Assembly: GCA_019279435.1 (NCBI GenBank)
Contig: JAAALK010000286.1
Span: forward strand, 47,440,289 to 47,504,288
DNA: 64,000 nucleotides
Source of the DNA: Zizania palustris
Taxonomy: Eukaryota; Streptophyta; Magnoliopsida; Poales; Poaceae
Direction of reading: 5' to 3'
Shown here: one piece after another, positions 49,484 through 60,966 of the stretch
How positions within the stretch are numbered: position 1 is the stretch's first letter
Layout: each line of letters starts with the position of its first letter
Notes under the pieces: model-generated
The model's input: the letters and a program-made list of their open reading frames with translations, nothing else
Told to the model about the DNA's origin: nothing
Databases searched by the model: none
Program-made: the position numbers and the translations under genes

Positions 49484-51879
49484 TCACGGCCACTTCGACA
49501 GTGTTTTCTTCACACCTTTCAAAATCTTCATAAACCACATTGTGTTCATGACAAAGAGCACTGATGGCACAACAAATGTCAAGTAGTACCCAAAAGCATG
49601 CATCTGCACTACCTGTATTGTAACCAATAAGAAAAATACAACAGTAAGAATGTGTTGCATTGCATACAGATGATGTGTAGTCGTGTACAACAAAATAGAA
49701 CAATTGCATCTGAAATGGAGATGTTAGTACCTGACTGTAGTGGAAATAGATGTGGTAAAATACGTACATGAACAAGAGTATCCTTGCCACCTGATTGAAG
49801 AAGTAAACACTTGCTATGATCAAGAGCCAGAAGTACGAAACCAGGAAAAGAAACTGTCTTGCAACTAAAAAGCTTAGGCAGGTACATAATTTTATAGTTA
49901 TATAAAGGATATCATCCTACTATGCAACCAACTTGGTGAAGTTACTGCAACACCACAATTTTATAGGGGCAATAATTCACAAAATTACGAAGATAGATCA
50001 CTCTATTTTTCTTAATCATTATACCAAAATGATATTTTTTTTTATTATCAGTCCTCACCAAAGCTTCATGCTGAAACTTCACAGTGTATATTTCTACAGA
50101 ATAGAGCACACTGCAAATGAAGGTTGCTTCTTGATTCAATGCTACATGTAAGAAATTCAACTCACCAGCCATGCAACAAACATCAGAATACCATTAACCA
50201 AGTAAGCATTCGACTTTTTCAGTCCGGCCGTGTCAAGAAACCTTGAAATAAAGAGAAACAATGGTAAGTTATAACCAAATAATTGAGATTGAAACAACTC
50301 AATACAAGAAACAGGACTGTTCAACTGCTTACCATCTCAAGTTGATCTCAGGGGTGGTTGTTTCTGAAATAAGAATCATGTATGTGTAAAACTGACCCTC
50401 CCCTGACAACATTGTGTAAGCTATTGCAACTACAGAGAGAATATGATGGAGAATCTGCAATGAAAACATACAACCATAAGATAAAGCTAGCAAGGCACTA
50501 CTTAACTCTCTATCATGTTGCCAAAATTATGGCACATACTTAATCCAACAAAAACTAAATTGAACCAAACGTAACTCATTAGCAGTTTTCTTAGTTTATA
50601 ACAGTATGTACACGAATGTTCAGAACGTACATATTCCAATCCACCAAGGGAAGGATACAACCAGAAGATCATTGCAAGGTCAGAAATGAAGTAGCCCACA
50701 GAAACCTGTGAACATACAGCCAGATCACAAATATGTCAACTGAACAATTTAATATAAATCCGGCATAAAAGAAGCACAAAATGTCACTGAAGATAATGAA
50801 TGTTGTTCAGTACCCCCAATGCAAAAGTGGAGATGATTGAATTGCGGAATGTAATGGGACCCTTAAGGCGATCAGAGAAAAGATCTGTAGAGATGACAAG
50901 ATATAATGATATAGCTGTGATAAAGATCGCATGTACGCTGGACATACCCCTGAAAAAGTTAATTTATTGTCACAATGAGATTTATGGAAATAAATGATCA
51001 GGGCAGAAGCAATATATGAACTAGCTCCAACAAGACTGACCTGTTGTTCCATTCAACACGTTGTATCTTTGTCAATGAAGAATAGACCTTAAAGTAAAAT
51101 GAGCTCAGTATCCGTGTGAGATCATAAGCCTACAGAGATCATGCCATTATGAAATTAGAAACATGCCGTTGAATAATTCAAAAGCCGGTTTCTCTGACTC
51201 AATATGTGATTGCAGCAGTTCCAAAAATGTTATGCCAATAGTCAGCAGTAATATGACATATCATGTCGCATTCAAGAGGCACAATAGAGGATTGTTTTGT
51301 CATTGACGGAAGATGGCTAAAATCTAGTAAATGGTTGTTTGTTGCATACCATAAATCAAACACTAAATATCATTTGTCTTGGTCTACATTCTTCAGTTAA
51401 AACATGCTTGCTTTTGGTCAACTTCAAATGAAAAAGTAGTGTGATGGATCAATGCTACTGAATAGAAACTATACCCAAGAAAAATTTAACTGAAACTTTG
51501 TTAAAAGTAGATCCAATGATCAAATTGAAGAGCCAGAAATATTTAGTCCTATTGAAGTGATTAGCCTTGGATAGCATGCTGGACCTTCTGGTGTCATTAT
51601 TTGGTCGAAGTCCAAGAGCATTTTGTATTACTAAAGCTCTCAAATGTAACAACCGTTCTCATAAATCAATACATCAGAAACAGAGATAGTAGACAAGCAT
51701 TACGCTGATTACACAATGCAATCATCAATCACCGACTTAGAAACCAGAAGAACGGATCAAATTACCATCTTGCACAAAACAATGCCAACGAGCACCGAGG
51801 TGTATGGAACGAGTGGATCAGCGAGCAAGTAGTCCCTCATCAACGCCTGGGCTTGATACTTGTAGACCGTCATCGCCAT
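49484..51879 (-). CDS. TLC (TRAM/LAG1/CLN8) domain membrane protein, At1g31300-like
   Basis: Eight minus-strand exons: 51766-51879, 51041-51129, 50814-50949, 50631-50705, 50333-50454, 50166-50241, 49731-49790, 49484-49612, phases consistent, 266 residues. Several hydrophobic segments span the protein; the TLC core includes KIQRVEWNNRGMSSVHAIF, GYFISDLAMIFWLYPSLGG, the paired histidines LHHILS (about 141-142) and SETTTPEINLRWFLD. The C-terminal KILKGVKKTLSKWP is short and basic. TLC proteins sense, move or synthesise lipids; this subgroup (TMEM56/TLCD4-like) is not a ceramide synthase and its activity is unsettled. Start chosen at the first of two close ATGs (51879; MAMTVYKYQ). The first four exons are duplicated at 140-1388. 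Confidence 0.95.
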
Positions 51880-52689
51880 CCTCGCTGATTATACTACCTG
51901 CAGGCTGCATCAGCATCACAAGATGTTGCTCTGAAACCGCATTTGGAACAGACTGGAGAGATGAATCATTTGTGGCTCCCCAGAAATCAGCTGCGTACTT
52001 AGCGTGGGGCATGGGGATCAGGCTTTGAGCTGAAAACCCAAACTTTTTTGTGAACGAACTGCTATTAGAACTGTTCCACGCATCAAAAAAAAAAGAATCC
52101 GTGAAAGGAACCAACCCAGTCCGGATGGATCAGGATCACCATTCACCAACCCACGTCACGCCCGCTCGCCGGCGAGGAGGAGGTACGGCTCGGCTACGAG
52201 AGAAAAGCAAGTACCTTTGATTCGATCCGAACCGAGACGGAGGCCGGCCGCGTCGTCCCCTGTAAACCTGCTCGGTCGCCGAGCGCGCGGGAGGAGGCAG
52301 GGTGCGCGCAGCTACACGCGCGTAGCAGGAGCGGGGGAGGCGTGGGTAGGGAGTGGGGGGAAGCTAGGCTCCATTATTCCTCTCGTCGGTGGTGTTGCTT
52401 GGGTTGGCGGTGAGCAGGACGGAGGCTGGAGGTGGAAGAGGGCAGCTCTGCTCAGCGGGTAGTTGCCCATTTGCAACAACCGTGTCATTAGATAAAAATT
52501 AACATGATACTTACCATGCTATTAAGTAGCTATTAGCTGGTTAATTAAGTCTTTGGCACGTGGGGAGGGTTAGAGTTACTACCTATATATGTCATAAAAT
52601 AAGGTTACATGTTTTTTACTTTAAATGGTTAGAGTTTATGATAGTAATTATCGTCGTGTTGACAATTAAGGTATCACTTTAGTCTCTTA
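51880..52689 (-). promoter_or_regulatory. 5' leader and promoter of the TLC gene
   Basis: A 98-codon upstream ORF (52114-51818) overlaps the main start in another frame. However, a likely 5' UTR intron (donor at 52214 after AATCAAAG, acceptor TTTTCAG at 52030) would remove most of it. The GC-rich block 52140-52450 probably holds the transcription start. Confidence 0.45.
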
Positions 52690-53042
52690 AGGCTATTCAC
52701 GATGATGGATTTCATAACACTGTTTTCTAGAAGTACACATGATCAGCTTTGTAACTGAATGAAATACCTTCTCTCAGTGGAGAGTTTCATTTCACTATTT
52801 CCTAGGCTAACCAATGTAATTAAATGCAACTAGCTCTCATAAAATACTCTCTCTGATGAAACGATTTGGCTCTCAGTGGGCGTTTCATTTCGTTTCATCC
52901 GTCTTAGAAATTGGTTAGCATCATGTTACGGTGATGACACTACTTTCCCTCATTAATTGAATTTCATGTCAACAAAAAATCTGATGTGACATGGTAATTA
53001 ATACCATAAAACAAGCCATGAAACTCCCATTATGAATAGTCT
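52690..53042. mobile_element. Tourist-like MITE, copy 2
   Basis: Same insertion as 2199-2547, inherited through the duplication, so the element is older than the split of the two copies. It keeps several bases that copy 1 has lost, for example in the A and T runs around 52859 and 52883. Confidence 0.6.
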
Positions 53043-53502
53043 AATATCTCCGCGTCATACAAACTTATAAACTACAATATAATATAATCATATTTAATAT
53101 AGGTAAAATATGAAATATGCACACACTAATTAATTTACTTGTAGGTATATAAGAATATATTATATTTAAGACGTTAATAATTATTGAACTAGAGGATATA
53201 TTTCTAGTTATGAACTAAGGTCCCCTTTTTGGGATGATAAAGGCTAAAGTTTAGCTCTCGTCACGTGGAATGTTCGAGTGCTAATTAGAAAAATTAAATA
53301 CAAGATAATTATAAAACTAATTGCATAAGTAATTGGCTAATTCGTGAGAAAATCTATTAAATCTAATTAATCTACTATTTGATAATGGTGTGATACACCC
53401 CTAAGTCTAATTATTCTAGATCTGACCATATGTTTACCGTAAATATATTAAAATATACGAATCAAACATACAAACTATGAAACCATGTTTATAATAGAAG
53501 AA

Positions 53503-54135
53503 GGGGGTGTTTGGATCCAGGTGTTAAATTTTAGTCAGTGTCACATTAGATGTTTCGATATTAATTTGAAGGACTAAACGTGAACTAATTATAAAAATAA
53601 TTACAGAATCAGAGACTAAATCGCGAGATGAATTTTTTAAGCCTAATTAATCCATAATTAGCAAATGTTTACTGTAGCATCACATTGTCAAATCATGGTG
53701 TAATTAGACTCATTAGATTCGTCTCGTGAATAATCCTTCGATTATGAATAGGTTTTGTAAATAGTCTATATTTAATACTTCAAAATACTCCCTCCTTCCA
53801 TTATCTCCATCATCTAACAATTTGACACGATGACCAAGACGAGAGATATAGAGCTTAAATCTCTTCGTATGTTGTGTTTCTTGCTTTGTTTTTCCGCACT
53901 CTCAACCTACATGTGCATGTGACAATGTGGAGTATTAGTAAAATAAGAAACAAAAACGGAAGTCAACACTATGCATGTAGACTCTAAATCAATTCACACA
54001 TAATACGATGTGGTGCTTTAATGACTCAACTATTAGATGATGTAGATTGTGGAAAATCTGAAAAACGCTTAGATGATAAAGATAATGGGAAAGAGAGAGT
54101 AGTATTTAAACATCGGAACCCATCCAAACACCCCC
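53503..54135. mobile_element. MITE with GGGGTGTTTGGAT ends, copy 2
   Basis: Same insertion as 3004-3626. GAA flanks at 53500-53502 and 54136-54138 are intact, and the terminal G and C runs are each five bases long. Confidence 0.6.
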
Positions 54136-54910
54136 GAAGTAATGACGGTGATTTGATATGAAGTTATATTGTCGTTGGTGTTTTCTATAAACTTGATTAC
54201 GGTGAAGTAAACTTGCTTATCATGGCATTGGCACCATACCAAAAGTAGTAAGAGGGGACACGTGTCATTTGACAAGACAATTAGCAGGATATAAAATAAG
54301 CTGAATTTATTTGTTAACCAGCGGCATGCAGCGTGCTGTGCACGTTATCCAACGGCGAGCGATCTCGTGGCGAGTACCAATGCTAGCGAGTAATCCAAAA
54401 GAGAGTGTATTTATCCCATTCTCACCGTACCTTTTTAATTAGCTTCTCTCGTTGACACAATTAAAGATTCGTTTGGTTTGGTTTGAGGGGGAGCATGAAT
54501 AATTTAGAGATGAGATCATACATTTAAAATGTTTGGTTGGATGGATAGGATGAGATAATTTTTTTATTTGGTTAAATGTATATAACTTGGATAAGATAAG
54601 CTAAAATTTAGTGTGACCCATTTGTCAAATATATTTTTTAACAAAAATATAAGCATGTGAGATCTTATTTTATAGATTAAATTATAATAAATACAATGAT
54701 GTAATTAGATCATAAAAACGGTACAGATGAGAACCTTAAATTGTCACATTTAGAATAAATAGATAGGATATAGCATAGCAGAATTATTTATAAACGGTGG
54801 TTTGGTACCGAGGAGATCGAAGAGGATTAGAAAGGATTGAGGAAGATTGAAAAGGATTGTAGTTTAAATCCGTTCCAATTCCTCCCAATCTCCCTCAACC
54901 CCTTCCCTAA

Positions 54911-55029
54911 GGGCTGGTTTGGGAGTCCTAAATCCCAGCCCATTCCCTGGGGATGGGCCGGGATTTTAGGTTAAAATCCCGGCCCATCCCCAGGGAATGG
55001 ACTGGGATTTTGGGCTCCCAAACCAGCCC
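54911..55029. mobile_element. 119-bp fold-back MITE, present only in copy 2
   Basis: Starts GGGCTGGTTTGGGAG and ends CTCCCAAACCAGCCC, with TAA on both sides (54908-54910 and 55030-55032). Copy 1 has the empty site with a single TAA (4252-4254). Nearly the whole element is one palindrome with a loop of a few bases near its centre. The TAA duplication fits the PIF/Harbinger (Tourist) class. Confidence 0.9.
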
Positions 55030-55530
55030 TAAAGGAATTAATCGAACATGTCCTAATAGATATTTTTGTATGTAATCTTTAGAGATAGTCTGTCTATTCT
55101 ATTTTTTACTTTCAAAAGAAGGTTGATAATTTAGTAATAATGGTAAAATACTAAAATATATTTTATTAATGAAAATAGTATTATATATATGGAGTTGTTA
55201 AGGGCCATCGAGGGAATTATAAAACTTCTTGATTTGATTTAAGGTACACAAGAAGGTAGAAAATAAACTGCAGTTTTGCAACAAACTAGAAAGACTAAAT
55301 ATTAATTCTTTTTAGCTGATATAATACCTATTATAATTTAATACTATTCTTGTCGTATCATATTTTACATCTTACACACAAGTATAAGTTTCATGCAAGA
55401 ACTAGATTTATTCTTTTTCTTCGTTAAATATTCACCGTTGTAAATGATCCCGGAGAAATTTAAGCTCCTCTAATAATTAATTCAGTCCCATTCCTCACAA
55501 GTAGAGCCAATTATCAGCTACTATGTAATA

Positions 55531-55784
55531 CTCCCTCCGGTACATAAAAACAAATTGTTTTGGACATGATTTCGCATACCATAGAACAATTAATTAGTGT
55601 GTACTTTCCATGTTTGCCCTTATTAAATATAGTGCAAGAGTAAATATAGCACGAAAAACAAGAAAAAAGTAGTACTACTTGAGGGGTATAGTTGTTCAAA
55701 ACGCACAATAAAATGCAAAACGACTTGTTTTAGCAACCTCTTGATAGAAGCCTAAAACGACTTGTTTTTGTGTACCGGAGTGAG
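55531..55784. mobile_element. Stowaway MITE, copy 2
   Basis: Duplicate of 4747-4998 with the same CTCCCTCCGGTACA ends and TA flanks. It differs by a few bases. Confidence 0.85.
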
Positions 55785-57036
55785 TATAATATAATTAGAA
55801 AGATTTGAGAATTTGACACTTTCAAGAAGTAACTTCATATTTTTGTCATCTGAACTTATTGTCATTGATTTAGATGATTCTACATATTAATATCAAAAGT
55901 TATATTATAATCAAAATGCACATATTAAATGTGACAAATTATCAATTTTTTAATCGTAGATGATGATGGTGAGCGAGCATGTGATGCCCAACAACGTACT
56001 GCAGGAACACGACGAGGAAAGTTCTCGTGTGAAATGGACATGAACCATTAATTATATTATCACGACCCCACGGAAAACTATTAAGTCAATGACAATAACA
56101 TATGTATAATAAGATTGTGAAAAATCAAAACCGCATTATATTATAGCTTGTCTAAGAGATTACCTATATGACTATTTAAATTTGAATTTAGATATTTTGG
56201 TGAAAAATAAAGCTCTAAGAATCCCCTAAATGAGTCACTAAATCAACATTTATCTCTCTTAAATATATGATTAGTTTGACAGGTTCTTATTTCTATTTGC
56301 ACATATTTTTTTGCATGCACATTATTTTCCTTCCTACGTGTTATTATAAGTTGTACGATACACATATTTGAATGTATCAAAGATTTACACAAAATTATTA
56401 CATATTATAGACTGTATTTATAGGATTTAAAAAATACAGTTCAAGATTATAAGGAAACCGTTGTAGATTGATTAATTTTTAGGAATAGATAGAGTTTAGG
56501 ATGATCCTTATATGTGATTTAGGAAATAAAATTTAGGAGGTCTGTTGGATGCTCTTATCATTCTATAATAACAATTATACGTAAAACCATCTAAGGTTGT
56601 GTTTGGTTCATCTTTTTCAACCAACTTGGTGACAATGAATTTAAAAGCTAAACCAAACAAATTCAAGGGTTAACTAACTTTTTTAAAAGTTGTATCTTTT
56701 TCGTATTACAAACTGAAAACTAAGGGACTCCAACTTTCACTTCAACTTTGAATGAAAATCACCAATCCCGCTATTATAACATACCAATTTATATAAAATT
56801 TGAAAGGGTGAAATTTTAGTAAAATATATCGTTTATTGTAATTCAAAAATATATAATTTTACTATAAACATTACAAAATTACACGATTATAATAATTTAC
56901 ATGCAAAATTACATATTAATAATGTAACCAAATACCGTTAGCTACTAAAAATTAAACTCACTTGTTAGTGGTGATAAATTATTTCTCAGATGATCATCCG
57001 GCCATATATCATATCACCTGCTAGCTCTGCTGGTAC

Positions 57037-57416
57037 TTGCTGCCCAACATCACAGCATCACAGGTTACAGGTTACAAGTTACAGATAGCTGTCCTCTCCT
57101 CTCGATCAGACAATGCCATATCTGAAATCTCAATCTCAGAACAGCTCACATCGATGAAGATGCAGCAGCAGCCTAGCCTAGTGCCACACAACACGCGTGT
57201 GGTGCAGAATCATTTGAAGACCAGAAGTGCAGTACAGGTACTCCACTCCACACAACTAATCTGGAAGTTTGACCTGGGCGATCGGCACAAGAGATTAGGT
57301 ATTATACATTTATAACTTCCACACAGGCTCAACAAAGCAGCAAGGAGTGAGGGTTGGGTGCAAACCAGCCTCTCAATTGGCTTTAGAATTGATCTTCTCG
57401 GTTCTTGGAGGAGCAC
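57037..57416. other. Well-conserved non-repeat block, copy 2
   Basis: Counterpart of 6229-6608, lying about 1 kb downstream of the NPR3 stop. Same caveats: no recognisable protein, possible untranslated or regulatory sequence. Confidence 0.3.
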
Positions 57417-57923
57417 TGAAGCACCTCAAGAAAAAAATTGAAATTTAGAATCTGGATCTTTTATTCCATTGCAGAGGGAAACTGTTTATGTTGATTTTGT
57501 TGGCACCGTTGAAAAGGACATGTTTTAATTCTGGAGGCATTTTTATTATTAGTCTATTGCAAGAATATTGCTCCAGGCAATCTTCAAATTAGTAAGAACA
57601 TAATTTCATAATCCAGTAAAAACAGCAAACTAGTAAAACCTCATATTTACTAAAATTGTTAACTTTCATATTTATCTTGTGAGTTTCTATCGATGTGTAA
57701 AATAGATAGATGGATTGTTAATCTGATTCTGAATTCAGTTCAGTTCAAAGGAAGAAGAAGAGTGCCTACATTAACAGTTCACTTTCTTGCTCCAGTTTTC
57801 CCTTTCTTGCCATCAAGGAGCAAGGAACGAGCCACATCCCTCCAGCTTGGAAAAGAAGGAACTAAGCAGACGATTTAACATGCAACTCTCTAAAGTTACC
57901 AAATAAACATTCAGACATGGTGG

Positions 57924-58376
57924 AAGTTACTTCATGCCAAAAATGCTACTCTAGCAGCACTGAACCAATTGGGTAAAACATACAAGATGGCTAAAATCAT
58001 TGTGAAACTGATCAGTGATCATTGGTAATTATTAGTATACTAAGGCCATGCTGTCATGTCAAATCACAGCAACTACAAGACAGCTTTGTAGGAAAGCAAA
58101 CTATAACACCATATGCTTAGATAAAAAGTTCTGGTTCTGTTGCACCAGTGCACCACTAGTCAAAACAACATTCATGTGTTCCTTCCCATGCCTTTTTTTT
58201 TCTGATGTACAGAATGCTGAACAGATTGGAGTTAACTACTGACACTGACAGTACCATACCATGATAGTTTTTCTTTCCTATGGGCCAGTTTACCCCTTTC
58301 ATCAAGCATTGGCGGTGAAGATGAGGATGAGGATGTTGCGAAAGCAATCACTGCAGATTGGACTTAACTGTTGACA
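57924..58376. other. NPR3 downstream region
   Basis: Outside the visible duplication. It includes a second copy of the NPR3 C-terminal tail sequence at about 58257-58345 (see findings). Otherwise no gene. Confidence 0.45.
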
Positions 58377-60966
58377 TTACCGTGATAGCTTCCCTTTCCT
58401 ATAGCCGTGTCTAACCTTTCCATCATACCTCAGTGATGAAGACTGAGGATGTTGAGGAATATAATTCAGCGCTAGCTGCCTTATCTTTGGTGAAGGCCTT
58501 TCTCACATCCTCTCTGAGTTCAGAAAAGCGCATCCTCTTGACTTGCTGGTCCTCTTGTGTGCCACTTTCAAGGAAGACCAAATCAGTGGATTCTTCATTG
58601 AGGAACTTGTCAAGAACTTCTGAGCAATGTGGGAAGTATCGTCGTCCGAGCTCAACTGAAACATAAGCAGAAGTTTATTTGATAAACAGTAGAGTCATCA
58701 GTTACTCTGGAAGCTTAATCTACTAAAACACAGGAGCGCATATTTATCATAGACAGTGTAAACTTTTACAATACATGCATGATCATAGGTTAAAAATGAC
58801 CTGTTTTTGTCAAGGCAACAAGGCGTTCACGCAATCTCTTGTTTTGCATTGTGGGTGTCTCATTTAGGTCAACCTCCTTCAGTTTGCTGAAACTAGCTGA
58901 TGTGAGACCAGCAAACTCCTCAGTTGAGTCAGCTTGTGCTATGCGCATGACAAGCTTGGCTTCGGAAGGGAAAAATATTCTTGCAAAAGCAACTGCATAG
59001 ACACAGAAATAGATTTCATGAATGTTTTTTAGAATTGTGTATTCTAGTATCGTCTGGAAAGGAAAAAGAACTACAAATTGTAACCCCCACTGAATGTAGC
59101 GTTAGGTTCCTTTTTTGCTGCATGACATACTAAATTATTGGAGCATATTGCTATCACAAAAAAGAAAGGAAAGAAATCATATCATTGATGTAGATGATAT
59201 TTGCAAGTTAGTACCAATACAACTTATGCACACTTAACTTACTGATAAATAATATAGCAACAAACTAAGCTCATCAGAACATATGCTTCAAAATTCAACA
59301 CAAGGAAAAGGCACCAAATTCTCAAAAGACAACTAAGGACATTATCAATCAATGGTAAAAGATTGGCTAGGATTATCCACAACTAATACAGACATCACTA
59401 AGTTCTTGCAAAGAAGCCTAACTGCAAAATAAAATAAGTAAATAATAAACTAACTTGTCAAGATAAATATATGCAAACCTCTATTCTCCAAGTTTATTAG
59501 CCTCATATGAAAGTTATCAACCAACAAAGGTGTAGCACTTGACTCCTCTGCAGAGATCTGGTACTCCAAAATGAATAATCTCCTCTTTATTTCTTGCTGT
59601 AAGATGTCAATGCACAAGTAAGCCTTGCTTCGCTCCTTGCCCTTCTCTAACTTCCCATTGCAATCTTTCTCTCTTGTTAATCTCTTGCAAATAGTAAGAG
59701 CGTCACGTCCATCTAGTGTCATTTCCAGCACAGAGGCCCCTTTTTCTATAAGTGAAACAATGATATCCGGTTCTCGCCTCATGCAAGCCATATGGAGCGG
59801 TGTGTATCCACTGCAATTCTTTAGATTCACATTAGCAGAGTCCAGTTTCAGCAATTCTGCTAACACTTTGGGCTCGCAGTAGGCTGCAGCATAGTGTAGT
59901 GCGAATGCATCATCCAAGGTGAATGGAGACTCTTTTAGAAGCATGCCAACAAGGTCAACATCATCAGAATCCAAGGCCTTGTGGATGTTCCTAACCCTCT
60001 TGTCATGCTCAGGGACCAGAATGTTATTGAGTGATTCATCAGGCCAGCGAACCTCCTTGACCTTGGCGTATATGTCATCTGGAAGCCCCTTCTCAAGGTA
60101 ACAGTCATCAAGGTTCGAGGTGGCAACCCTTTGAATGCATTGATTCAGCAGGTCTGTAAGATCGCAGGTGGAAGCAACCAGAATAATTGGCAGTATGTCT
60201 TCAGCCAGAGCTATGTTAACAAAATCAGACAGCCGACGCTGCGACATAAGAACTCCATAGTTAGGACTCCTCATACTTGTATGTGTAAGTCAGTATTCAG
60301 CAACTCGTTTCAACACAGAAATGATGAACTGTTTTGCAAATACCAATGATTCATTTCTCATACCCTCATGCAAGTTCTGAAGATGAAGTTGCTAGTGCAT
60401 TATGAGTATAAAAACATCTTTCGGTAGTTCATTACCTGGAAGAGGGAAACGAGCTCGGAGATCTGGAAGCCGGAGGCAGCGTAAGTGGACTCGACGGCGA
60501 AGTCTATCGCCGGCCGGCACGCGTGGTGGGTGCACCTGTCATCCAAGCAGACGGCCGCCTCAGGGGGCGGCAGGCGCCCCGTATACAGGTAACCAAGAAC
60601 GGCCACGAGGGCGTCGCGCCCGATGTGGCTCCCGCCGGGGACCAGCCCGCCGAGCTTCAGCTGCGGCTTCTCACCGGCGGTGGCGGGGGCGGGGAGGGAG
60701 GAGAAATGGTTGTAGAAGAAGTTGCTCCTGGCGGCGAGGATACAGCGGTGGACGCCGACGAAGGCGCCACCGGAGTCGCCGCCTCCCGCGGAGAGGACGA
60801 TCTCGGCGTCCGCGCAGTTGAGGAAGGTGGGGTCGAGCAGGCGTTCGAGGTTTCTGCTGAGACGGCCGAGGCTGACAGCGTCGAGGTCGGCGGGAGCCGC
60901 CTGGGACGGGGGCGGGGACGGGGACGGCGGCGGCGACGAGGAGAAGCTTATGGTTGACGTCTCCAT
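58377..60966 (-). CDS. NPR3: NPR3 (NH3), BTB/ankyrin NPR1-like immune regulator
   Basis: Four exons: 60436-60966, 59479-60238, 58801-58992, 58377-58655; about 586 residues. It starts METSTISF, the NPR3/4-type N terminus. BTB/POZ domain from about residue 51 (CADAEIVL), followed by a Cys/His cluster C140, C145, H147, H148, C150. Ankyrin repeats about 270-370 (DDAFALHYAAAYCEPKV, SGYTPLHMACMR). The NPR1-like C-terminal domain includes VELGRRYFPHCSEVLDKFL and ends basic KGKLSR. NPR3/4 proteins bind salicylic acid, act with TGA bZIP factors and CUL3, and restrain defence genes. As read, exon 4 stops early at 58423; removing one base at about 58439-58443 gives the conserved tail and the TAA at 58377, so an indel error is likely. 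Confidence 0.95.

Larger units (their letters stand above)
50491..57923 (+). repeat. Segmental duplicate, copy 2 (of 1-7112)
   Basis: This copy lies in an uninterrupted gene context: the TLC-domain gene continues to its stop codon on the left, and NPR3 follows on the right. It therefore looks like the native locus. Coding exons shared with copy 1 keep their reading frame here, whereas copy 1 has lost a base in one of them. It is about 320 bp longer than copy 1, mostly because of a MITE at 54911-55029 and the segment at about 54234-54388. Confidence 0.97.
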
